From an uncultured Lewinella sp. (GTDB lineage Bacteria > Bacteroidota > Bacteroidia > Chitinophagales > Saprospiraceae): 43,941 nt of DNA. The DNA is taken from contig CALMYQ010000220.1 of NCBI GenBank assembly GCA_937873655.1, positions 1 through 43,941 on the forward strand, given 5' to 3'. Below the pieces are notes generated by a model, which did not search any database, was not told the DNA's origin, and worked only from the letters and a program-made list of their open reading frames with translations. The translations under genes were made by a program, and so were the position numbers. This document shows positions 33,435 through 41,378 of the stretch, one piece after another (position 1 is the first letter of the stretch; each line of letters opens with the position of its first letter).

Positions 33435-35330
33435 ATGAATGCCAAGCTGATGATCGCCGCCGTTTTATGGCTTTTTTCAGGGTTCAGATCAAATCCCGCA
33501 CCGCCTGCTCAACCTGCAACCATCTGGGTGGCGCCGGATGGAGACGATAAGAACCCCGGGACCAAAGAATCCCCGCTCGCCTCCGTGGACATGGCGCAGC
33601 GCAAGGTCCGCGAATTGAGGCGGCTGAACGATGCGTCCATTGCCGAAGGGGTCCGCATTATGCTGAAAGGCGGCAATTACGCCCTGACAGAACCGCTGAT
33701 CTTCAGACCGGAAGATGCCGGCACGCCCGACAGCCCGACCCGCATTATAGCGGCGGAAGGGGAAAAGCCCGTTCTCAGCGGAGGCGTCAGGATCGAAAAC
33801 TGGCAACCGGTCAAGGGCGTGCTGCAGGGGCTTCCCCAAAACGCGAACGGACAGGTCTGGGCAGCAGATATACCGGCCATCGGCGGACAACGCCTGTTAT
33901 TCCGGCAAATGTGGGTCAACGGTCGCAAAGCCGTTCGGGCATCCGGTCTGAACGACGGACCATTGCCGCGGATCCTTTCCGTCGACAAGGAAAAGGAGGA
34001 AATGTGGATCCCGGCTCCGGGTTTCAATTTCGAAAATACCGGCCAGCTGGAATTCGTTATTCATCAATGGTGGGCCATCGCGATCCTCCGGGTAAAATCC
34101 ATCCGGGTGGACAAGGATAAAGCCCTCGTTAAATTCCACCAACCCGAAAGCCAGATAGAATTTGAGCATCCCTGGCCGGCGCCCTTCATCGATGAGAAAA
34201 AGGAGCTGAACGGGAACTCGGCTTTTTATTTTGCCAATGCGCTGAGCCTGCTGAATTCGCCGGGCGAATGGTACGCGGATCAGAATGGCGGAAAACTTTA
34301 CTACTGGCCCCGCGAGGGAGAGGACCTGGATGCGGCTTCGTGCATCGTACCCGTATTGGAGGAACTGGTCCGGGTTGAAGGGACGCCGGATCATCCGGTT
34401 AAGCATATTGCTTTCCAGGGGATCGCTTTCGGGCATTCTTCCTGGTTGCGGCCTTCGGTCAAAGGGCATGTCCCCTTGCAGGCCGGCTGGTCGATAACCG
34501 AGGCGTACAAATTGAAGATACCGGGGACGCCAGACAAGGCAGGATTGGAAAATCAGGCCTGGATCGAAAGACAGGCATCCGCCGTTTCGGTAAAAAACGC
34601 GCATGACATCCGCTTTGAAAAATGCAGCTTTGAGCACCTGGCGGCAACCGGTCTGGACTTTGTGGTCGGTACGCACCACAACCTCGTCGACGGATGCCTG
34701 TTCAGGGACATCGGGGGTACGGCCGTCCAGGTGGGGTTCTTCGGCAGCCCTCAGGTGGAAGCCCATCTTCCTTATGACCCGGCCGATGAGCGGGAGGTCT
34801 GCCGGTTTGAAACCATTTCCAACAACCTCATCACCGATTGCACCAACGAGGATTGGGGATGCGTGGGCATCAGCGTCGGTTATGCGCACGATATCGATAT
34901 TCAGCACAACGAGGTGAGCTATATCAACTACTCCGGCATCTGCATCGGATGGGGTTGGACAAAAACCGTCAATTGCATGAAAAACAACCGGGTTTTTGCC
35001 AATCAGATCCACCATTTCGCCCGAAACATGTACGACGTCGGCGGGATCTACACCCTTTCCGCCCAACCCAACACGGAAATCCGCGACAACTATATCCACC
35101 ACCTGGAAAAAGCCCCCTACGCCCATATACCCGAGCATTATCAATACATATACCTCGATGAAAAATCATCTTTCATCCGCGTCATCAACAACTGGACGGA
35201 GAAGGAAAAGTTTTTCTCGAATTCCCCGGGCCCCGGAAATCACTGGGAAAACAACGGCCCCGCTGTTGCGGATTCGATCCGGGTAAAGGCGGGGATCCAG
35301 GCGCCGTATCAATACCTCTTGAAATGGTAG
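33435..35330 (+). CDS. GH141-like right-handed beta-helix protein
   Basis: A 631-residue exported protein with an N-terminal TIWVAPDGDDKNPGTKESPL module and a right-handed parallel beta-helix. Recognisable stretches are GVRIMLKGGNYALTEPLIF, AAEGEKPVLSGGVRIENWQP, AVSVKNAHDIRFEKCSF, HDIDIQHNEVSYINYSG and MYDVGGIYTLSAQPNTEIRD. This order and length match GH141, whose RG-II member BT1002 is an alpha-L-fucosidase acting on side chain A. It is the last gene of the long co-directional run and lies 12 bases after the isomerase-like gene. Alternatives are another beta-helix glycosidase or lyase. The signal peptide (LMIAAVLWLFSGF) supports a periplasmic site. Confidence 0.78.
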   Translation: MNAKLMIAAVLWLFSGFRSNPAPPAQPATIWVAPDGDDKNPGTKESPLASVDMAQRKVRELRRLNDASIAEGVRIMLKGGNYALTEPLIFRPEDAGTPDSPTRIIAAEGEKPVLSGGVRIENWQPVKGVLQGLPQNANGQVWAADIPAIGGQRLLFRQMWVNGRKAVRASGLNDGPLPRILSVDKEKEEMWIPAPGFNFENTGQLEFVIHQWWAIAILRVKSIRVDKDKALVKFHQPESQIEFEHPWPAPFIDEKKELNGNSAFYFANALSLLNSPGEWYADQNGGKLYYWPREGEDLDAASCIVPVLEELVRVEGTPDHPVKHIAFQGIAFGHSSWLRPSVKGHVPLQAGWSITEAYKLKIPGTPDKAGLENQAWIERQASAVSVKNAHDIRFEKCSFEHLAATGLDFVVGTHHNLVDGCLFRDIGGTAVQVGFFGSPQVEAHLPYDPADEREVCRFETISNNLITDCTNEDWGCVGISVGYAHDIDIQHNEVSYINYSGICIGWGWTKTVNCMKNNRVFANQIHHFARNMYDVGGIYTLSAQPNTEIRDNYIHHLEKAPYAHIPEHYQYIYLDEKSSFIRVINNWTEKEKFFSNSPGPGNHWENNGPAVADSIRVKAGIQAPYQYLLKW

Positions 35331-35340
35331 CCTGAGCAAT

Positions 35341-35504
35341 CTTAGTAATCTTAGTGCCCTGAGTGCCCTAAGTGCCCTGAGTGGTCTTAGTGCCCTGAGT
35401 GGTCAAACCCAGCTTATCAATCCGCCCCTTAGTGCCCTGAGTGATCTTAGTGCCCTGAGTGATCTAAGTGCCCTGAGTGGTCAAACCCAGCTTATCAATC
35501 CGCC
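35341..35504. repeat. Imperfect tandem repeats of AGTGCCCTG plus a 38-bp duplicated unit
   Basis: The motif AGTGCCCTGAGTG and close variants recur about nine times. A 38-base block is exactly repeated at 35389-35426 and 35467-35504 and includes the word CCCAGCTTATCAATCC. The array fills most of the gap between the GH141-like and DUF3826 genes. It shows no coding potential, and its role is unknown. Confidence 0.85.
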
Positions 35505-35576
35505 TGCGCACAGGCTTACCCCGGCTTAATAATCTGCCGCCACTGAGTGGTCTAAATAAAATAAAAATTCAACAAC

Positions 35577-36254
35577 ATGAAATCAATTCCAACAATCACC
35601 GCGATCCTCTTCTTCCTCGCAACCCCGTCCTTCTCCCAGGAAGCCTTTGACCCCGCCAAGATGGACCCGGCCTACACCAACACGCTCGTCAAAAGAGTGG
35701 ATAAATTCCTCGTCGACCTGAATATCCGGGACGTAGCGCAGTACGATCGGGTCCGCGACATGGTCGTCAGGCAATACCAGGAAATCAACTGGCTGGAGGA
35801 AAATACAGAGGCTAAAATAAAAGACCTCAAAGCCCAAACGGAAATGGAAACTGCCCTTCGGGATGCAAAAACTGACGCCGTAAAAAGCAAGCTGGAGGTT
35901 GAATTATTCCGGCTGCACACCCGTTTCATCGCCGGTTTGCAAACCGAGCTTACCCCGGAACAGGTGGACAAGATCAAGGACGGCATGACCTACGGCGTCC
36001 TGGAAAGGACCTACAACGGCTACCTGAACCTGTTGCCGCAACTCACGCCCGAACAAAAAAGGTACATCCTCGGCAATCTGCTCAACGCCCGCGAGCTGGC
36101 CATGGACAAAGGCTCCTCGGATGAAAAACACGCCACCTTCGGAAAATTCAAAGGCAGGATCAATAACTATATTTCCGAATTGGGGTACGACATGAAAAAA
36201 GCGGAAATGGAGTTGAAGGAACGGGCGAAGGCGGAGAAGGGGAAAAAGGAGTAG
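35577..36254 (+). CDS. DUF3826 family exported helical protein
   Basis: A 225-residue exported protein with a signal peptide (MKSIPTITAILFFLATPSFSQ). The mature part is almost entirely helical and highly charged (KRVDKFLVDLNIRDVAQYDR, WLEENTEAKIKDLKAQ, LTPEQVDKIKDGMTYGVL, LTPEQKRYILGNLLNARELA). These LTPEQ repeats and the overall pattern match DUF3826, a family I know from Bacteroidota pectin and rhamnogalacturonan loci, with no assigned function. The C-terminus is a Lys/Glu tail. It is separated from the main run by a repeat array, so it may have its own promoter. Confidence 0.8.
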   Translation: MKSIPTITAILFFLATPSFSQEAFDPAKMDPAYTNTLVKRVDKFLVDLNIRDVAQYDRVRDMVVRQYQEINWLEENTEAKIKDLKAQTEMETALRDAKTDAVKSKLEVELFRLHTRFIAGLQTELTPEQVDKIKDGMTYGVLERTYNGYLNLLPQLTPEQKRYILGNLLNARELAMDKGSSDEKHATFGKFKGRINNYISELGYDMKKAEMELKERAKAEKGKKE

Positions 36255-36275
36255 GACTGTTGTTTTTCAACCGGT

Positions 36276-36620
36276 TTACTTTCCTATGCTTCGCCAAAAA
36301 TCTTCAGCCGATTCCGGTACAGGGAATTCCCAGTCTCTCTCAACCATTCCGTCGGGTAATCCATCCCCACCAAGACAGGCATGAATATATTCGATCAAAT
36401 CCCGTTTGTTAAACGTCAACCGGTAGGCGGGCAAAACCGTTTCGGCGCCGGCCATACATACATTGCAATCCGGGTCCTCCTCTACGAAGGGAAGATCCAT
36501 TTGCCTTCCCAATTGCCTGGCGGCATCCACATTTACCGTCAAAGCATAAAATTGCTTCCCGGCTAACCCCGTTCTATCCGGCATTTCAGGAAAAACATTT
36601 CCGATTTTCATACGCTTCAT
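36276..36620 (-). CDS. Small hypothetical protein
   Basis: A 114-residue minus-strand ORF convergent with the DUF3826 gene, leaving 21 bases between stops. It has no signal peptide and a mixed acidic composition (MDLPFVEEDPDCNVCMAGAE, RLTFNKRDLIEYIHACLG, WEFPVPESAEDFWRSIGK). I do not recognise a family. Coding is supported by natural amino-acid composition and by the absence of any competing frame. It could start at 36620 or, less likely, at the ATG at 36611. It looks unrelated to the glycan locus. Confidence 0.55.
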   Translation of the reverse strand: MKRMKIGNVFPEMPDRTGLAGKQFYALTVNVDAARQLGRQMDLPFVEEDPDCNVCMAGAETVLPAYRLTFNKRDLIEYIHACLGGDGLPDGMVERDWEFPVPESAEDFWRSIGK

Positions 36621-36776
36621 TCGCTGTTAGTTTACTTGGCCAGGTCCATTTTCCGCACAACAAACGTTCCAAAAATGAACGGCTGCCACTTTCAAATTTC
36701 GCATTTTTTCTTTTGCATTTTGCATTTGATCAACAAGCAACGAAAAGTCCCTGCCTGCCCTCCACCTCTTTTCAAC

Positions 36777-36803
36777 CCTAATGATAATCATTATTTACCT
36801 TTG
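36777..36803 (+). promoter_or_regulatory. Fur-like box overlapping a candidate -7 promoter element
   Basis: Bases 36777-36795 match 16 of 19 positions of the classical Fur box (core TAATGATAATCATTAT). Directly after it, TACCTTTG (36796-36803) matches the Bacteroidota -7 consensus TAnnTTTG, about 77 bases before the phosphatase start. The overlap would let a Fur- or Zur-type repressor block transcription. This is a motif match only. Confidence 0.45.
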
Positions 36804-36879
36804 TGTTAATAACCTGCTTAGAAGTCTTTACAGGCAAAGCAAATAACTACCTTTGACCCATCCATTAAAACCAACAACC

Positions 36880-38514
36880 ATGCGCTTTTCAAAAAACATA
36901 ACGGCGTTTTTCGCCTTTGTTCTGCTCACAGCTCCAATATTCGGTCAAAAAGCGCCCAAGCTGGTGGTCGGCATCGTGATCGATCAGATGCGCTACGATT
37001 ACCTCTACCGTTTTCAGGGCGACATGAGCGAAACCGGTTTCAAGAGGCTCCTTCGTGAAGGCAATGTCATGCACGACGGCCACTACGCCTACGTTCCCAC
37101 CCTGACCGCACCTGGCCATTCCTGCATTTATACGGGTACCGGACCGGCCATGAACGGCATCATCGGCAACAACTGGTATTCCCGGCCGGAGAACAGGGTG
37201 GTCTATTGCGCTGAAGAGTCCACCGCCAATACGGTCGGGTCCGGACCCGTCAACGGCAAGATGTCGCCGCTACGGCTGACCTCCACGACCCTCGCCGACC
37301 AGTTGGAACTGGCCACCAACCGCCGTTCGAAAACCATCGGGATCTCCCTCAAGGACCGGGGCGCCATTATGCCCGTCGGATACCTCGCCGACGGCGCTTA
37401 CTGGTACGACGGCTCCAACGGCCATTTCATCACCAGCGATTATTACCGGAAGAGCCTGCCGGATTGGGTCGAAAAATTCAACGACCGGAAATTGCCGGAC
37501 CAGTTCCTGGATCAGCCCTGGACGACCTTGCTGCCGTTGGATCGCTACGATGAGACCTTGCCGGACGACCAACCCAAAGAGCGGCCGTTCCTGAACACCG
37601 AAAGGCCCGTTTTCCCCTACGACCTGAAAAAGATCACCAGCGTCCAGCGGTTCGGCGTCGGAGAATCCAAATACGGTATCCTGATGTCCTCTCCGTACGG
37701 CAATTCCCTGACGCTGGAAATGGCTAAAGCGGCCATTGAAGGCGAGCAATTGGGTCAGGATTCCATCACCGACCTGCTGGCCGTCAGTTTCTCCTCCACC
37801 GATTATATCGGCCACCAGTTCGGGCCGCAATCCGTTGAGATACAAGATATCTACCTGCGGCTGGATCTCACCCTGAGCAACCTGTTCCAGTACCTGGATT
37901 CAAAAATAGGGTTAAATAATGTACTGATCTTTCTCACAGCCGACCACGCTGCAGCGGATATACCGGGTTATATCTCCCCGCCCGCCGGATATTTCAAGGC
38001 CGGAGATTTTGAGGAAGGTCTGCGACAACACCTGGTAAAAAAGTTCAAAAAAGACCCCGTTGAGAGTTTTATCAACGAACAGCTTTATTTTACAAAGCCG
38101 TTGTATGTAGACAAAGACAAGCTGGAGGGGGAAGTCCGCGCTTATGCCGCCGGATTTCCCGGCGTTTACGGCATCATTCCCCTGGATGATTTCGGGAAAT
38201 GCGTCACCGACCCTTCGGTATGCGACAAGATCAGGAAAGGCATAATGCCCGACCGAAGCGGCGATCTGTACGTCCAACTCTATCCGGGCTGGATCGCCAA
38301 TTACTACGAAAAAGGCGGTACAACCCACGGCAGCCCCTATGCATACGACACCCATGTACCCATCATCTTTTTCGGATGGGAGGTCAGGCACAGCGACAAC
38401 CGGGAGCGGGTCTGGGTAGAAGATATCGCGCCGACGGTTTGCGATATCCTGCACATCACGCGGCCTTCCGGATGTACGGGCTCCGTTATTCCGGGGGTTT
38501 TGTTTAGAGGGTGA
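36880..38514 (+). CDS. PafA-like alkaline phosphatase family protein
   Basis: An exported metal-dependent phosphatase of the type I phosphodiesterase/PafA branch of the alkaline phosphatase superfamily, 544 residues from the ATG at 36880 (signal peptide ending near IFGQ); the TTG at 36853 is rejected. Motifs are VVGIVIDQMRYDYLYRF (first metal Asp), the nucleophile region VPTLTAPGHSCIYTGTG with Thr76, SSTDYIGHQFGPQS and FLTADHAAADIP (metal Asp/His), and GTTHGSPYAYDTHVPIIFFG. It probably releases phosphate from extracellular phosphoesters and is not an obvious part of the glycan locus. The stop codon lies inside a GAGAGGTG simple repeat. Confidence 0.9.
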   Translation: MRFSKNITAFFAFVLLTAPIFGQKAPKLVVGIVIDQMRYDYLYRFQGDMSETGFKRLLREGNVMHDGHYAYVPTLTAPGHSCIYTGTGPAMNGIIGNNWYSRPENRVVYCAEESTANTVGSGPVNGKMSPLRLTSTTLADQLELATNRRSKTIGISLKDRGAIMPVGYLADGAYWYDGSNGHFITSDYYRKSLPDWVEKFNDRKLPDQFLDQPWTTLLPLDRYDETLPDDQPKERPFLNTERPVFPYDLKKITSVQRFGVGESKYGILMSSPYGNSLTLEMAKAAIEGEQLGQDSITDLLAVSFSSTDYIGHQFGPQSVEIQDIYLRLDLTLSNLFQYLDSKIGLNNVLIFLTADHAAADIPGYISPPAGYFKAGDFEEGLRQHLVKKFKKDPVESFINEQLYFTKPLYVDKDKLEGEVRAYAAGFPGVYGIIPLDDFGKCVTDPSVCDKIRKGIMPDRSGDLYVQLYPGWIANYYEKGGTTHGSPYAYDTHVPIIFFGWEVRHSDNRERVWVEDIAPTVCDILHITRPSGCTGSVIPGVLFRG

Positions 38515-38582
38515 GAGGGGTGAGAGAGTGAGAGAGGTGAGAGGGTGAGAGAGGTGAGAGGTTGTGAGAGGAGGTGAGAGGG
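38506..38582. repeat. GTGAGAG simple tandem repeat
   Basis: Degenerate GTGAGAGG units run from just before the phosphatase stop codon to 38582. They may have arisen by slippage and slightly alter the protein C-terminus. The rest of the gap to 38722 is AT-rich and holds nothing recognisable. Confidence 0.8.
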
Positions 38583-38722
38583 GCATCGTTATTCCTTGGC
38601 GAAAGTGGATATTTTCAGATCCCGGCGGCTATTTTTAAATTTGGAAAAGGAATGTCAACTTTACCGGCGAATCGTATATTCTTGGTCCGGTTAAAAATCG
38701 AGAACTTTAAATCAACCAACTT

Positions 38723-39631
38723 ATGAAAAGAAGAAATGCCATTTTGAACCTCGCCCTCGGCGTAGGCGGAATCACCATGGGCGCCCAGGCAGCCAATGCG
38801 CGCGGGGCCGGCAACCGTTCCAATCAAAAAACTCAACACATGGATATTCTGACACCTGATACCTCCAACGGCAACATCAATCACTCGGTTTGCCGCTGGT
38901 GTTACGGCAGCATCCCGATGGAGGCGTTCATCGAAGGGGTCAAGGAGATCGACGGCTTGAAATCCATCGAACTGACCACTGCCGAGGAATGGCCCTTGCT
39001 GATCAGGAACGGGCTTACGGCAGCTCTGGGAACCGGACCTTTTGCCAGTATACCTAACGGCTTCAATGACCCGAAAAACCACGAAAAGCTGTACGACCCT
39101 TATATCGACCTGATCAATAAAGCCGCCGAACACGGCATTCCAAGCGTCATCGTCTTTTCGGGCAATCGCAGGGGTATGGACGACAAGGTCGGCTTGGAAA
39201 ACTGCGCGGTCGGGCTCGACAAGATCGTCAAACACGCCGAAAAAATGGGCGTAACCGTCGTCATGGAGCTGCTCAACAGCAAGGTGAACCACAAGGATTA
39301 CATGTGCGACCATACCCCCTGGGGCGCCGAATTGGTGGAAAAGATCGGCTCCGACCGTTTCAAACTGCTGTACGACATCTACCATATGCAGATCATGGAA
39401 GGCGATGTCATCGCTACCATCCGGAAATACAAGGATCATATCGCCCATTACCATACCGGCGGCGTGCCCGGCCGGAACGAGATCGACGAAACGCAGGAAT
39501 TGTTCTACCCCGCCATCATGAAAGCCATCGTTGAAACCGGCTACAAGGGATATGTTGCCCAGGAATTCGTACCGAGCTGGGACGACAAACTGGCGGCCTT
39601 GCGGCACGGGGTCAAGACGTGCGATGTTTGA
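38723..39631 (+). CDS. Exported hydroxypyruvate isomerase-like TIM barrel
   Basis: A 302-residue protein of the xylose isomerase-like TIM-barrel superfamily resembling hydroxypyruvate isomerase. The N-terminus MKRRNAILNLALGVGGITMG looks like a Tat-type or Sec signal. The barrel includes INHSVCRWCYGSIPMEAFIE, IPSVIVFSGNRRGM, VTVVMELLNSKVNH (metal Glu candidate), FKLLYDIYHMQIMEGDVI (Asp/His pair), HIAHYHTGGVPGRNEID and YVAQEFVPSWDD. These Glu-Asp-His-Glu positions agree with an active metal site. Export makes a classical hydroxypyruvate role unlikely, and the substrate is unknown. The gene is convergent with the GH172 gene. Confidence 0.85.
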   Translation: MKRRNAILNLALGVGGITMGAQAANARGAGNRSNQKTQHMDILTPDTSNGNINHSVCRWCYGSIPMEAFIEGVKEIDGLKSIELTTAEEWPLLIRNGLTAALGTGPFASIPNGFNDPKNHEKLYDPYIDLINKAAEHGIPSVIVFSGNRRGMDDKVGLENCAVGLDKIVKHAEKMGVTVVMELLNSKVNHKDYMCDHTPWGAELVEKIGSDRFKLLYDIYHMQIMEGDVIATIRKYKDHIAHYHTGGVPGRNEIDETQELFYPAIMKAIVETGYKGYVAQEFVPSWDDKLAALRHGVKTCDV

Positions 39632-39665
39632 TTTCTTGGAGGAATCGAAGAATCGAGTATTTGAA

Positions 39666-39724
39666 GATATGAGGATAAGAAGGCGCCGTCCTGAAATGGC
39701 GGAATTCCTTTATATCCTCATATC
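39666..39724. terminator. Intergenic hairpin between convergent genes
   Basis: GATATGAGGATA (39666-39677) and TATCCTCATATC (39713-39724) form a perfect 12-bp stem. The 35-base interior adds AAGGCGCC pairing with GGCG and CCTT across a bulge. Its location after the isomerase-like gene and before the 3' end of the minus-strand GH172 gene fits a bidirectional terminator. Confidence 0.5.
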
Positions 39725-39782
39725 CGCTCAAATCAACCAATCAACCTCCGGCGGCCGTAGCTCCAACGAGCGAAGGCGGCAG

Positions 39783-39902
39783 TTCCTCGATTCCTCAATT
39801 CCTCGATTCCTCAGTTCCTCAATTCCTCAATTCCTCAATTCCTCGATTCCTCAATTCCTCAGTTCCTCGATTCCACAATTCCTCAATTCCTCGATTCCTC
39901 AG
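39783..39902. repeat. 8-bp tandem repeat TTCCTC[AG][AG], 15 units
   Basis: Fifteen consecutive 8-base units TTCCTCAA/GA/AG with one substituted unit (TTCCACAA). It ends 14 bases from the stop codon of the GH172 gene. It is a simple sequence tract prone to slippage; the open frame that runs across it is not a gene. Confidence 0.9.
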
Positions 39903-39916
39903 CTCCCCCCTCCCCC

Positions 39917-41062
39917 TCAATTCACCTCCAGTTCATCCTTCGCCGGCAATTTCGGGAACGGCGCATGCGGCTCTGCCTGGTACCAGAACGCAACGGAGGA
40001 GACATCGCTCTTCTGCGGCAGATAACGCCCGTCGCTGCGCCAACCCAGGTCCTGGATGGTCACCCGCAGGTCCTTTTCAAACCGGATGGGGTCGGTGATA
40101 TGCCAGCGGTAGAGGCCGAATCGCTGCTGGGATTTGTACGTGCCGTCCGGGCGGATCACTTGCGGCAGCCCTGCGTAGGCGGTGGAAAATTCGGTGTACT
40201 GCCCGTTGCGGTCAAAGTTGTAGGAACCGCAGAAATAATCCTCCGTGCCGGTACCGCAGATCGTCGGGAATTGCGTATCGCCGTCCATGAAGAACTTGAT
40301 CTCGCCTTCGCCCCACCAGCCGTTGTTGTTCACCTGCCAGGCCAGGTAGGTGCCCACGTATTGCCCCTTGCCTTTGAGCCCGTCCATGATCGTGATATCC
40401 GACTTGTAAGAATTGGGGTTGGTACGCCTGAACTGCGCATGGAAATACCCCGCATCGGTCGGCACATCCGTCAGGCAGTAATCCACCTGGTAATACAGCC
40501 GCATGGCTTTGGTATCGATGTTTTCCATGGTGATCCGGCACTTTTTGCGGAAAGGCATCTGCCAGTAGCAGTTGAAGGCACTGCCGGGGTTGACGCAGAT
40601 AGCGAGCGAGTTGAGGTGCGCGTACTGCCCCCACCCCATGCCGAAGAAGTCGCCGACCGGGCATTCCACTGAGGGTTCGGTTTCGTCATCCCAATAGAAA
40701 CGCAGGATCGAAAACCGCCAGTTACCGGTAGGCGTCATCCAGATATGTTGAATGGAGCCGGGCCCCGTGATCTCGGCCAGTGTAAAGGTTTTACCCGCTT
40801 CGATGACGATGAACGGATTCACCTTCCAGCCTTGACCCAGTTCACGAGCGGCATCAGTGGCTGAGCCTTCCCCCAGTTTGGCCATGCCGCCTTTGCCTTT
40901 TTCGCCCGTGAAATTCTCCGGGCTGATGGACCGGGTTTTGGCGTCGGACAGGCGGAATAGATTGCCCATATCGGTCCCCAGGCCGTTGAATTTTTCCTGA
41001 GCGGTCAGGGAGACGGCAGAGAACAGCATGACAGCAAGTAATAGGTAGTGTTGGTTTTTCAT
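39917..41062 (-). CDS. GH172 (DUF2961) glycoside hydrolase
   Basis: A 381-residue exported enzyme (signal peptide MKNQHYLLLAVMLFSAVSLT, cleaved near AQ). DUF2961 features are GPGSIQHIWMTPTGNWRFSI, LRFYWDDETEPSVECPVGDFFG, WQMPFRKKCRITMENID and the catalytic-site motif ICGTGTEDYFCGSYNF with Glu274. Characterised GH172 enzymes act on alpha-D-fructofuranosides and alpha-D-arabinofuranosides, so a pentofuranosyl linkage is likely here. It is the only minus-strand gene of the right-hand part and diverges from the second GH78 gene across a repeat array that may hold both promoters. Confidence 0.88.
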   Translation of the reverse strand: MKNQHYLLLAVMLFSAVSLTAQEKFNGLGTDMGNLFRLSDAKTRSISPENFTGEKGKGGMAKLGEGSATDAARELGQGWKVNPFIVIEAGKTFTLAEITGPGSIQHIWMTPTGNWRFSILRFYWDDETEPSVECPVGDFFGMGWGQYAHLNSLAICVNPGSAFNCYWQMPFRKKCRITMENIDTKAMRLYYQVDYCLTDVPTDAGYFHAQFRRTNPNSYKSDITIMDGLKGKGQYVGTYLAWQVNNNGWWGEGEIKFFMDGDTQFPTICGTGTEDYFCGSYNFDRNGQYTEFSTAYAGLPQVIRPDGTYKSQQRFGLYRWHITDPIRFEKDLRVTIQDLGWRSDGRYLPQKSDVSSVAFWYQAEPHAPFPKLPAKDELEVN

Positions 41063-41075
41063 ACAATTTATTTAG

Positions 41076-41285
41076 TCGTGCGTAGCGACGCATGATTATG
41101 CGTCGCGATTTTGTTGATCATAAGTAGCGACGCATAATCATGCGTCGGGTCTTTGTGGGTCATAAGTAGCGACGCATAATCATGCGTCGGGTCATTGTTA
41201 GTCATAAGTAGCGACGCATAATCATGCGTCGGGTCTTTGTTAGTCATAAGTAGCGACGCATAATCATGCGTCGGGTCTTTGTTAG
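41076..41285. repeat. Five tandem 42-bp repeats, each with a hairpin palindrome
   Basis: Units start at 41076, 41118, 41160, 41202 and 41244. Each contains the palindrome CGACGCAT-AATC-ATGCGTCG; in the first unit the centre is reversed (GATT) and the arms are 9 bp. The array lies between the divergent GH172 and GH78 genes. Because 42 is a multiple of three it is open in one frame, but this is not a protein. The rest of 41063-41378 holds no clear promoter motif. Confidence 0.9.
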
Positions 41286-41378
41286 TTGTAATTCCCATGA
41301 GTCACTCCGGTTAAATTTAGGGGAATTTTCAGGAAATTTATAGTTTTGAATGTTCACCGCATTTCTTTCACCAGCTGA

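Noticed and set aside
39531..40025. 164-codon frame across the 8-bp repeat tract
   Set aside because: It starts inside the isomerase-like gene and encodes a low-complexity Ser/Ile/Pro run produced by the tandem repeat.
41076..41285. CRISPR array
   Set aside because: Whole 42-bp units are repeated with no variable spacers, and no cas genes are near.
41068..41298. Open frame encoding a 14-residue repeated peptide
   Set aside because: The 42-bp repeat length is a multiple of three, which keeps the frame open by chance; DNA palindromes explain the conservation better.
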